In this document: positions 14,301-27,400 of the stretch, piece after piece
Numbering within the stretch: the stretch's first letter is position 1
How the letters are laid out: each line of letters opens with the position of its first letter
Source of the DNA: Certhia americana
Lineage: Eukaryota > Chordata > Aves > Passeriformes > Certhiidae
Length of the DNA: 64,000 nt
NCBI GenBank assembly: GCA_018697195.1
Contig: CM031857.1
Span: 90,816,274-90,880,273 of the forward strand
Reading direction: 5' to 3'
Program-made: the position numbers and the translations under genes
The notes under the pieces: generated by a model
Told to the model about the DNA's origin: nothing
Database searches by the model: none
The model's input: the letters and a program-made list of their open reading frames with translations, nothing else

Positions 14301-17300
14301 TACAACTGTAGTAATTCAGTCCTTAATCAAAAGAAGTAAGCTAGAAACTTCTTAATCGAAAGAAGTAAGCTAGTATATCTTAAGCTATATTCTTAAGATA
14401 AATGTATGCATCTCAAACTCCTCCTTTCTATTTCAGGGCATGAATTTCATTGCTGGATACCTGATTCTTATTACAAAGAATGAAGAGGAGTCCTTTTGGT
14501 TGCTAGATGCTCTTATTGGAAGAATATTGCCTGGTACGTTAAAACCATATTTTTATTCATATATTGGAGTTTAGCTTTTATCTTTGCATTCTTCTCCAGT
14601 TGTAGACAATACCTGTATCTGATCTGTTCAGCAGCTCTGAGTTCCCTTTCCTGGATCTCTGGGTTTGCAGGAGGTGTTTTGCACAATTGATTTTGCCCCA
14701 TGTATAAGCTGAACCTCACTGCACATGTGAGGTAGTTTAAAACCAGAAGCAGACACCAAGCACACTATGTTTTTTACTCCTGTGAAATGCATTTGGGAAT
14801 GTTTTTTCTTGGGATTTAATTGTAGAGGGAGAATGGTTTTATCATGAATTCCCATTAGCATTGCACAGGTCTGACTAAAGATAAACCTTTAATGTTGATG
14901 GAAGGTCTCATTGGAAGACCAGTAGAAAATGGAGGACTAATTCCTTATTGGCCTAGTTTTGCTTTTGCACAGATTTTTATCTCAAATGGTTGAAGGTGGA
15001 ATTCAGTACTACACTGTCAACTGGTCAAGGACATCAAGGTTGATTGAAACTTTCACTTTACCTTCTGTCTGTTCATATTTAAGATTAAACCAAAAAAAAA
15101 TTTTGGTTCGCTATTGAATAGACAGGAAAGACCTTGAGAAAGAAAGAAGAATAGCTGAAAGATTCTTTTCATGCTTTTTAATGATCATAAGAAATTACTT
15201 TACACTGAATATACCATGTAGGAACTTGGATTTTCCTTGTGTGGCTTGGTGCTTGGACTTTGTTTTCAGACTGAAAGAGTAGAGACAGGCAGGGAATGTT
15301 ATGAGTTGTTGAATCAGTCTGCAAATATTTAACATTGTGCAGCCTTGAAGTTTACTTTCAAGCTGTAAAAATAGCCTAAAGACATCAACTGTCTGTTGCT
15401 TTTGTTCAGCCTTGAGAGCTCTAAGCTGTGCAAACAGGTAGGAGACAGGGCTGCTGTCTGCCCTGGGACCTGTCCCTGCCTGGCATGGGTGGATGTCTGC
15501 TTTGACAATGTCAGAAATAAGGCACTCGGTAAAAGGCAGGTTTATTGTGAAGTGATGTGTGGAAACTCTTGCTGTTAATCCTTTCAATAGTCTTACACCT
15601 TTTATTTGAGGCAAAGGAGGTAGAGTCAGGAATTTGTTTGTTGCTTTTGTTAGCAATCCTAATTCACTTTATCAGAAAACCTTCATTCTTATCTATCCTT
15701 CTACACTTTACTGATATTTGTGGCAAAAGTTTTCTTATTTTTCCCTCCTAGCTGTTGACTTTATTTTGGGCAAGTAGCTTTGGTGATGAGAAGAAACTCA
15801 TAACATGAAGTGCAATTACTGTGTATAAAGGAGGTGTAAATTTACGCAAGTTATAGGTATATATTTTTACTTTTCTGTAACAAGATTGTTGTTACTGTCT
15901 TTAACCTGGGTCCAACTGGGTAATATGAATTTCTATATAGTATAAATATTTTTTTGAATAATATAAGTCTTTATTGACAGAAAACTTGTTGCTGGTGCCC
16001 TTCCTCACTCCCCTCCAATATTTTTTAAAATATTTTTATCCCTTCTATTCCCACCTCTCTTCTATATAATTTGATTTTTATATTTATAAAAGTCAAAGCA
16101 TGACAGCATGAAATAATTTGCATAATTTCAATGAAGTACTGTGCATATGTGAGAGAAGGGATCAGACCATAAAGCAACTCACTGAGGTAAATAATTACTG
16201 CCTTTCTGTTAACAGTGCAAGGTGTTGCACATTTCAGTTTTAAGCCCTATAATTACTTGTTAAGGAAGTGGAGAAGCACTGTACCTCTCAAAATCTTACA
16301 GATCTTGAATGTTTTCCAGGTCTTCAGAGGGAAGACTAGGAATCAGTTTTCTAGGATATTAACAGTTTGATTAGCCAACCATTAGTTTGGTTGCTGAATT
16401 GGTTTTCTTGATTTGTTTGCATTATAATATACATGTTTTCCCCCCATCATTGCACCAAATAGGCCTCCAGGTCATGTCCTCATTTTCGAATGTGTCCTGT
16501 CACTGCCAGTTAAATCAGTGGTGCTTTAGGACAATTTAGAAATCCATTCTCTGCCCTTTGCCTGTCCCTGGGTGCTTCCTCCCCTGTCCACATGCATTTA
16601 ATTACATTAAACAGCTGCTCCAGAACCGTGATGCTGACAGTAGTTTTCTTGGTCAGCAGATGAACTAAGCCAACCACAGATCAATGTCATTGATTGAAAA
16701 ATGTACAGTGTGACAGATGGGAACATTCTGGGGAAGTGACAGAAAATGGGACTCCATCAGTAGAGGTTTTCTGGCTGAATTGTTCTGTTACATCCAGATG
16801 GAAATAACACAGCTGGAAGAGAGAGCCAGTAAATTAGGCTTTGGTTGATTGGTAAGAGGAGTTGTGTGCATGCTGTTCATTTGGCTGAATGTAGCACTGC
16901 TGGGTACAGCTGGGTGAGGCCAGAAAGTTCCTGTTCTGCTGAGGGCAAGCCCATGCAGTTCTGCCTGTTGTCTGTCAGCTGCTCAGCCAGGGATTTGGAG
17001 GAATTATCATTTAAACACAGCAAGGGGGAAGAGAATTATTTGTTTAACTGAAATTTTGGGTGTTACCAAGTTTTATTGCCAGGCTCATTCAGACAGATGG
17101 CTGGAGCAGACAGCATTTGCCCACAAGAAGCAGTATAGATTCAATTCAAGCTTAGAGTGGATGTGCCTGCAGTTTGTCATCAGCATAGCTCTGATGTTTC
17201 TATTCTGTTCATCACTCTGATTCTTGAGAATTTTGGGGGATTTTTTTTGCTGTTAAGGAAAGAGTGAGGATAGTGGTGTGGAAAGCATTTGGTAGGAAGG

Positions 17301-20300
17301 ACCTTTTAACTGTGGTACCTCAGTATGTAAGTAAAGGAGTGTATTTGTCATATTTTACACATTTGTGATTAAATGGTGAGCTTATGAGAAGAAAAACTCA
17401 ACAATTTGGTCTCACTTTAGCATAACAGTTATGGTTGTATATGGAATAATCCCCCCTACCACCTTCAGTGGATCTCAGTCTGGAAGCAACTGTGTATATC
17501 AGCCTATACTCTAAGTAGTCTACTGGACTATTATACTGGAGTTACTGAAAACTAGTTGTAGAGTACTTCTCTTGTGGTTAAGAGAGGTATCATGTGTTCT
17601 GCACTACCCTGTTCATGGCCAGTTCTAGTGTCAATGACAACTTTTGGGGGTGAGAAAAGTCCCCTTCTCTTTTGTGCTTACTTTTCAGGTATCTGTAGGA
17701 TGCAGTCAATTAATTTTGGAGGTTTTTTGTATGTTTGTCATCCTTCATTCAAACTCTTCTCTTGCATGAAACTTTTCTCTATTCCTGTTTTAACCTAATA
17801 ATCATTCTGTATGCTTGTTCCAGTTTGAATTGACTTTTCAATGTTTTTTTTAAACCTGATCACAATGGCACACTTTTATTTTCCAGTGGAGGATCAGCTA
17901 GTGCCTTGTGCAGTGGCTCTTTTCACAGTGGAAAGTGTTTTGCTTAAGAGAGAAAAGCTGTAGGATTTCCCTTGCCTTTTTTCCCTAGTGGCACTCTGGT
18001 TTTGATTTGTGATCTCCATCATAATGCATGTGCTGTTCCTTCTCTCATATTGTCAACAGAGATATGTTCTTTCCACAGCATTTAGGAATTCACAGCAGTT
18101 TTTTACTGAACTTTATTTGCACATTTTTGTTCTTCTCTTTTATTCCAGTCTTTCTAGTGTTACTTTGTTGTGCTTTGTGTATTGACATGGGTCAGTATCT
18201 CTTAATTTAAGGTTGTCAACAAAAACCAGCTTTTTCTTTTTCTCCAATGTTCTTAATAAAAATCTTAAATGCGGTGTTGCATTCCTCAAGAATCAGTCTA
18301 ACAATCTTCCTTCAGTCTTGTTACTTTTTAGCAACTTCTAAATTTTTTTTTTACCCACGGGTACTGCGTGGTTGTTTATAAAATATTAAAAGAGCAGAGT
18401 TTTGAATGATTAAATAGTCACAGTAGTAGACTGCCCTGAAGTAACAGGCTTTGGCTGCAAGCACAGAAGGTGCAAAGCAAGGTGCCACTTTGGTGTGTAG
18501 TGTAGTGACTGCTGGTTAAGGCAAGTGCCTGCATGCTGAGATAACAGATATCCCCCATGTTTGTTCAGCTCTCTGGCTCACAGTTGTGTCAGCCAGACTC
18601 ACAGGTTGCACAAGAGATCAGGCATGGTGAGATACATGAATATCTGAATGGAATGGCATCATAGCTACTCTATGATGAGATCAAACTCTTGAATATCCTT
18701 CTTTTTTGAGTGATTCATGTTGTAACAATCTTTTGAATCCCATCATACAGACTTTCAAGTTTTAGGAAGGACCACTTGGGAAATGCAGAAGGCTCTACTA
18801 AACTGTAAAGTATTTCTGGTTAGACTGTTTGCTTTTAATTGCAGTTGAGCCTGTATTTATTTTGTTCTTGTGGCTGAATTTACTTAAATACCCTGATTGG
18901 GTATTGCCAGGGAACCTCAGAATGCAGAACTGGCTTGTCAGCTGCATCTTTTCAGACTTGCGTCTCCAAAGGGAGTGGACCCCTTCACAGGAAGCATTTT
19001 TCTTTAGATGTGCAGGTAAAAAACTCTGCTAGACTTAAACTGAGCTGAATTTGCAGCCTAAGATGGGGACTGTTGTGAAGAAAAGCATTTCCTTTCAGAC
19101 AGATCTGAGCACCTCAAGCATGTGCTTTTGGTGTGGAAAGCTCCTTTCAAGGCTATGTGTGACATGCATGACACCATGTTTGCAAAGTAGTTTTTGACAA
19201 CTGAGCTTTTTTTAATAGCACCATCAACCCAGAAAATTCCAGCTGATTGATCAGCTCTGGGCTGCTTCTTTTTCTTCTTCCTCTGGGAGCATTCAGCTAC
19301 AGGCCTGTGCATTGGCAGGATTCTCATTCATCCATGGAGTTCCTCTGTGGCTGCATTTGAAGCCACAGTGGTGTGCCCCTCTGGCCTCCAGTATCACATC
19401 TGGTACTCAGAGGCAGGAGCATTTTGCTGGTCAGCTGAACAATTAAGAGTTTTAAAATATGGGACTCCATTATGTTTTACTGTTAACCCCCAGCCATGAT
19501 AAAAGCATTAATGTTTGAGCATTAGAGGTTAGTTGAATATACCTAGGAATTAAGCATGCAGTGCCCTGTTAAGCTGGAGGTGGAATGAAGGAGTTATGTG
19601 CCTGTATTTAGAAACCATGATAAGCCTGAAATCCTCATTGCTTACAAATCTGAACTGCTAAGGGATTTGTGAGACTTGAGCAAGCAGGAAATAAGCAACT
19701 AATGTTGGTTTGTTTTTTTTTTTTTCTTTAAAAATTACACAGGTATTTATAATTTGAAATAATTTATTTACTTTCTGTATCATATCTCCATCCTACCCAG
19801 TCAAAACCCTTATCAATAAAAGACCAATCTCATTATTTAGTGTGTGTGTTTTAAGTGGCCGGGTAGAACTTTTACACTTTTGTGTGAAACAGAAGTTTGT
19901 TGTATATGAAAAGAATATCCATGCTGGCAGCCTTACGTTTCTGAGAAAACACGCAGCAAAAGCACCTATAGTGTTTAAAAATGCTAAAGAATATTGTGTT
20001 CCTTGACATGCCTGCATTTACACTGGAAGCAGGACCTATTCCACCAAGAAAAAATCAAGAATGCCTGCTTCATTCTGACAAGCAAGCCTTCTATTGATAC
20101 AATTTGATCGTATTGAACTTAAAAGTATCTTCAGTAGGCCATCCACAGCACTCTGTGTCCTGTTGAGACTCTGTGTGGGATTGCAGCCTTTGGCTGTCTA
20201 TGCAGACAGTGCTATTTGATTGTTTATCTACCCAATAAAATAAAGTTTCATCCCTTTCAAAAGCCATCAGCAAAATAACTTGTCAAATGAAATTTTAATT

Positions 20301-23300
20301 CAGCTAGGACTGATCAAAGGTAGAATTCCTTGGCTGCATGCAAAAGAGGAAGGTTAGTAGAGTGGTATAACCATGGAAGTGTGGGTTTGGGAGAAGAGGT
20401 CATGGAGGTTTTTTTGACATGGAAGAATCAATTAGTGGCCAAGCCTTAGCGTGCAGCACAAGGCTTACTTAGTTTGTGCTTTATATTTTACTGGAGTAAC
20501 CATGTTGGAGGGATGTTCTTTTTTGTTTTTAGTTTTAGCTAATGGCTTGAGCTGTGAAAGCACTCACAAGCACATGTGGTATTGAAACTGTACTTTTGAC
20601 AGAGCCATGCTAAAGGGGTGTGTGTTCTACTGTGCTGTTCTACTGCAGCCACAGCAGCTTTTTTTGGTTTTTGTTACTTTCTGATGGTCAGTCAGGGCTC
20701 TGTATGTTCAGTTACAATTTTAATAAATGAACCTTCCTGAATATGTCACTTTGACAGTAAGAAGCAGAACATATCAGCTGACAAATGTATGGTGCATTAT
20801 ACGTGCTCAAAGCAGATCCCAGTTACAGAGTTTTGTATTTTAACTTGTACATCTCCATAAAATGTGTTAATATGCTTGAAGCTATCTGTGTATTAAATAC
20901 CAAGACACACAAAACTGGAAATCTAACTTTCCATACAAAAAGCCAAGTGAGGAAATAGTGGTAATTCTCCCCATTATGGCCTTTCAGTACTTAGAGAGCT
21001 TTAAAAAAAGCTGGAGAGCAACTTCTTACAGGAGCAGATAGTGATAGGACAATGGGGATGGTTTTACATTAAAATAGGGGACACTTAGATTAGATGTCAG
21101 GAGGAAATTCTTAACTCAGAGCATAGTGAGGCAGTGGAACAGGCTGCCCAGAGAAGTTGTGGGTGCCAAGTCCCTGGAGGTGTTCAAGGCCAGGTCAGGA
21201 TATCTGAGAGGTCCCAGACTGGTTTGAAAGAGCAGCCCTGCCTCCACTGCTAGTAGTGTATTCAAACTGTAAATCAGTCCTATTAGAAATACTTGCTATA
21301 TTTTTTAGCTGGAATTTGATTTGTCCTAATTTGAAGGTTTTATTTTTCTTTAAGACTTTTTCCTATTATATTGAAAAGGCCACAATGTCTGGTGTGTTTT
21401 CCCTATGAATTAGTTAACTTTGCTTTTCATTTTTCTTGCATAAACACTACAAATAAAGAGGATCCTTACAGAACTCAGTTTTACTGAGTAGTGTTTATAA
21501 CTTTTTCTTTCATGTCCTTTCCAGTTCTTCAGCTTTCTGCCTGAATTATAAATATCAGAGCTGGGTGCAGTTTTCTAACCTCAATTTGCTAATGTCATAA
21601 TCAGAGATGATATACTCTCTCTCTTCAGTAGTGAATATATCCAAGGATTGCTTTGGCTTTTTCTGAGCTAAGATGTGCTTACCCTGGATTTATTGTATTT
21701 GCAGCTTAAGGTACTGCAAAATTGAGGGTTTTTTCCCAAAAGTTCAACTCTATTAAATAGCGTTAGGGCTTTTTAAATATGTCATAGTAGAAAGAAGCAC
21801 TGACAGCACGCTTTGATACTGTTCAAAATATAGTATAATGTACATGCAGCATAGGTGCAACAAACAAAAAAAAATGTGTTGGTGTAAGGAGATGTGCTTT
21901 GGGAATAAAGGAAATTAAATTAAGAAAATCATGTACAGTGATTGTCTACCTAAATGTACAAGAAGTGATTGTTTAGTTTGAGGGAGATGCTTAGAAAACT
22001 TAAAAAATGCAACAACCTTGGTTGCATTTCATGTGTTCACTTTCAGAAGACTGGAGTGCTTTACTAAGCTGTCAGTTTATGGCTAGTGGAGAGGTCTTGT
22101 TCCTCTTACAGTTTCAAAACCTGTTGCTTCAAAAATAAAACTAATTCTCTTGTTAGCTTCTTCAACCTTGAAGAGGATTGTGGATTTCATTCCCCTTCTG
22201 TCCGGACTGAAGTGTTAGATTGGTTTCCTTCTCCCTGTGCCAGACTTTCACCATACATGTTGTTCCAGCTCTGTTTTAAGGTGCTTCTCAAGTCTCAAGT
22301 ATTGTGCTCAGAGGTCCCCATGGTGTGACTGTAACATTCTTGTGAAGAGCTGGGGTTTTTAAGCATGAGAGGATATCACTGCTGTGTTTTGTGCTGAGGT
22401 GTTAAGAATAATCTTGTCAGTGTGGTCAACTGATAAAATACCTATTCTCCCTAATCCCATGGAGGAGTTAAAAAACACAGATCCAGGAATCCTTAGTCAG
22501 CTGAAGTTATCAGTCATTAAGACTCATTATACAGTTGTAAGCTTCTTTTTTTAAAATTTTGTTTCCTCAACAGGCATGATAAGTAGCTGTAGTTTTCAAT
22601 GCTTGTTCTTGAATTTCCTCTTGGTTTGAGGAAATTAATGATAAAAGTTTGTCAGAGGGTTTTGTCAGTTAAAAGCCTTGGCTCCTGGGACCATAGTCAT
22701 AGACCATAATGCAACCATTATGCCACCCATAAGCTGCAGACTTCTCCAAATCATGCAACTCCTTAGACAGGCACAGTTCATGGGGTGCAATGACTGGAGT
22801 CAGGCCAGGCTATTTGGAAACAGTTGAGTGGGGAATAATCTCTGTGTGTGTGTGTGTCTGTGTGTGTGTGTGTTGTGTCTGTTGATGTCTGTCAGGTCAG
22901 CGATACTGCGAAGAAAACGCTATGGACAAACATAAACATTCCAATGGTAGTGGATACAAAGAGGAGAGAGAGGGAAGAGAGGAGAGCTGGCCAACAATAT
23001 TTTGCTCAGTTATATCTAAGCTATATGAGAGTGGTTTGGTACCTATAACTTTAAGCTGGACTAGTTTTAAATGATGCAAATGTCTCTATTGAGCAGCACA
23101 TGAGAGAACTGGTACGGAAATAAATAATTAACATAGCCAGTTTCATTCTCTGTAACTAGAATGTCTGAAAGTTGCATTTGTGTTTTCCAATATGCTGCTA
23201 GCTTCAATTTCTTTCTCTGAGGGGTTGCACATGAAGTCTTTGTTTTATTTCTTTGTGTTTCGTGTCTGTAATGTCTGGAAGGATGACATCTTTGCCTGCC

Positions 23301-24367
23301 TTTCCATTGTCTTTCTAATTAAGCATCCTTCTTCAGTTTCCAAAAGGCAGGTAGCTACTAAATCTGCTCAGAATCCCACTGTGCTCTGTGAAATGCAAAT
23401 GGGAAACCAAAGGTTCTTTCAGCTCCCTGGAATCTATTTTCCAAATTTGGGACCAGAAACAAAAGATGAATACAGGCAGATGGCATTATGCAGAAACAAA
23501 CACTGCCTTTTTGTGCTTGCTGCAAAGGTGTTAATAGTAAGTCATTTCTCAAGGTATATTACTCTAAATTTTGTGTAATCTCAGTATCAACCAATATGGA
23601 TTTATAAAATGCTTGCATTCCCATTTTTTAAGATGGCTCTGCCATCCAAAATAAATGGTTTCATTATGTTTTCTTAAAGCTAATGTTCATTTGTGAATGA
23701 TACAGCTGATGCTGGTCGTGGTGTGAGTTCAGTACCCCAGGACAGAAGTTCTCAGTCAGTTTAGTTTGCAGGAAGAGATAAAATATATCTTGAGCCTGTT
23801 TTGGGTTGCTTGGTTTGTTAGATTTTTTTCTGTTCTCTTTGTATTTTAAAATAACATAGTTAAGAGGTTTTAGCTTGCCATTTTAACCACATATCTGCAG
23901 GATATTAATCTAGCCAGGACACCTGCAGGGGTCACTCTGGCCTGACACTGCAAAAAGAATTGGCAGTTCTCTTGTACTTCCTCCTTTTCCTGTTGTGGCT
24001 TTCTGATTTCTTCCCAAATGTAGGTTGTTCAGCTTTAATATAAGGCTCATGATGTAGATACCTTGAAGACACAAAAGCTGATATGTTTTAAATGTTTAGT
24101 TTTTTCCCCCCTACAAATGCACATGATAGAATCTGTTTTGGGTTTGACTTGAAATGTAGGAAATATAGAACTGAGTGCTTTTCATGAAAACATGTTTCTG
24201 TTCATGGAAACCTCTGAATTTTCTTGCCTGCTATATCCCTCCTGGACTCCAGTGAGGTCTGGTAGCAAATGGTATCTCCAGCAAGAAGACATTCTTGAAT
24301 GTTGCTTGGTGGTATAAAAATGAACAATTTCTGCTACTATGAGAAGAGAGAGAACATTATCATCATT

Positions 24368-24401
<34 letters not shown>

Positions 24402-27400
24402 CAGTTCTCTTGGACATTATAAACATATTCTTGTGAATAAAATACTTTGCATTGATTGACTGTGTGAAAAGTTAAACCAGCCAGTTTTTAACTTTACAGT
24501 TGGTTTGGATCTCCAAGTCAAATCATTCTGTCCCAGGCTGGGCTACGTAGGCTCTTGAAATAGAAATGCTGGAAGATAAGCAGCAGAGCTGAGGTCTTGT
24601 TTTGGGTATTTTTGTAACACTTACAAATTTAGTTCCACTAGGAATATGTATATTTAACCTGGCATATTCACACAGACTGGAAGGATTTTTTCTTTAACTT
24701 CTGTAGCTCTTGACTCCTAGAGATAAATTAAGACTGTAAGAGTATTGCTTCTTAAACTTTTATTTTTGGAACCTCTTAATCTGTTTGTAAAAGAGAACAA
24801 GGTCATAGAGTCCCTACAAGCTTTATCCTTATTTCCTACAAATCTTATTACTGTTCTGGAGCACAAACAGCCAGTTATGTCTTAGTCATGGACATTCTGG
24901 TAAGACCCAGAGATGTGTTAACTACTGTGACAGGGAGACAATGAAATGTAGTGTTAGGAATGTCTCTGCCAGGACAGGTTTCCAGCTCAGTGACTGCATG
25001 CCACAGGCAGTGCAGCATTAGTAACTAAAAGCTCTTTGAAGGAGGGAAACAGTCCCTTCATGTGGTCGGTCACCTGTGTTGTGCAGTAGCAATAAAGTAG
25101 CTGGCAGCTGGTGAAGCTGGCTTTTCCTGTTTGCTGCTTGCCTCCAAGAGGAATCTGATGATCCCAACAGAGCCGCAGGGCTACCCTGCTGTTTAGGGTC
25201 AGGACTTTTGATGAGGAAGGAGCACTTGGCAGGATGAATTCCATGGGGGATGCTGCCCCTCTGTTACGCTCTCAGGCACTCCTAAACTTAGCAAAGATCC
25301 AAAATCCATAGGCAGGTACTTGGAACAACAGACTGGGCAAAGCACACAAGTAGGCAAAAAAGGGAAAGGTGAAAGTACAGAAAGCCTTGGATCACTTTAG
25401 AAAAGCACTTCAGAATGCCAAGTTGCATATTGAGAAACTTGATTTTCATCTAGATATTTTTCTGGAATTTAGTAATAAATAAATAATACAATAATAATTT
25501 ATAAGATAATATTGCATTTGTTGCCTTCCAGAAAATGTGATGAAAAATAATGGAGAGTGTGATCACCTGAAAAGCATGACTTTCATTTGACCATTAGAAG
25601 AAAAAAAAGGAAACAACCCCGCTATGTGTTTTTTTCAGGGAAAATATTCTGGTATTTTGTCAAGAGGACATTCCTATAAACCACCTAGCTCAACAGATAC
25701 ACATTATAATTAGCCTATTTTTTTTAATTAGTAAGTAGTAGATTGGGAGCAGTTACTGACTCAGGTTTGTTCTGGGTCATCAGCTGCTCGGTATTTTGCC
25801 AGATTACTGAGAGGGGGAAAAATAATTAAAATGCTAATTAAATGTGGATCATGCAAATCTAGAAATTTCAAATAATTTGTACAATATAAGATATGTAAGG
25901 AATATAAAGCTAATGTGTTCCAACAGTAGATGAGTAAAAATAATTGACTGCACTGTATTTTCTGAAAAACAGCTTTGTGGTGTGGGGGAGAGGTAGGCTT
26001 GTGTAGAGTTGGTTATAAACAAGGATATTTTGACTTCAGGGCAGAGCAGCCAATTATAAAATATTAGAAAAGTAGGGCACACAGTGAAGCATTTGCAGCA
26101 AGGGAGAGCTGCAGGATTTTTGCTGAGGGGACATTTTCACAAGGCTTAATGACTGGGAGTCCCTAGTAAATAAGAAGGGAATAGAAGAGCCATGTAGGTT
26201 AAATGTTACCAAGCACTTAGGCACTGAACCAAGTTACAAAATCATTTTCCCTAGTGAAACCCGATGTGGACTGTGAAAGGTGTTCCTTGTAAGTGATCTG
26301 TGGGTAAGTTTTGCACAAATATGAGGTCCTCCAGGAAAGTTTCTGAAGGATTTGGAAATATGGTTTTCCTAATTTGAGAAGCCAATTTTATATACATATG
26401 TTTATGTATAAAAGTATATATACAGGAAAAATAAATAGAAAATTATAATTACATATTAATTATATGTAATAATTATAATTAATACCCACATGAACTATAA
26501 TTATCATATAATAATTACATGTAAAAATGTCTTGAGTGCAGATTCTTTTAATCTAACTTCTGTTGTGAACTGGCAGCTAATATCCTGACCCCCCCTGCTA
26601 CTCAGTTACTGGCATTTGCATAAATCGTGAATCGCTCCTCCCGCTGGTTCTGCAGCAGCGCTGGGCTGCACATTGCAGTGCTGTGTACCAGGACACATGG
26701 GAGCTGCTCCTGCTCCACGAGGAACAGCAGGGGGCTGCCCCAGATAGATGAATAGTTCCTTTTTTCCTTTCTGTCCAGCAGTACAATCTAACGGACTTGA
26801 ATGAAATTTTAATTTACACCAAAGCTTCCTGGCTGCTTCAGTAATTTGTGGAGAGACATAACCACATTGCCTGTCTGTTAACTTTTTGCTTCCCAGCTCT
26901 CAGAGTGTCCAGTTGTATTCTTGAGACCCTGACATTTACTCTGCTGTACAGATTAAAAATAGCAGCCGCTGTTGGTTTCAGCGTATCAGATGATTGCAGC
27001 AGAGCAGAGTGAGTGGACTGCTGTCCTTCCTCCTAAGGACATTTGCCAGTGGTAACTTGAAGTTTTCAGTACTCATGTGTTTCAGGAGCACAAAGAGGAA
27101 AAGAATGGTTTGTAGATGTATGAGAGGAGAAGGAAGGATAGGAAAGGGAAAAGGCTTGTTCTGTTACTTGTTCTTTGAGATGTGATTAGATTTCACTTGA
27201 ATTAAAGCAGCATTTTTAAAAAATATGTTTTTTAAACATATTAATGTTACTGAATTTCAGTTCAAAAATGAGCACAGCATTAATACAACATGCAGGAAGA
27301 GGGTTTGTGTTGGCTCTGAGGTCATGGTGTATTTTCAGTATACTTTTCCATGGAATTACTTGTGTTTTAGCTGTTTGAGCTTTCCCTACAAGCACTTGAA

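Noticed and set aside
15195..15656. 153-codon minus-strand open frame in a GRTP1 intron
   Set aside because: Antisense, no domain and no promoter or poly(A) context seen.
23180..23578. 132-codon plus-strand open frame in the GRTP1 large intron
   Set aside because: Begins with a non-ATG codon, no splice sites that join GRTP1 in frame, no known domain.
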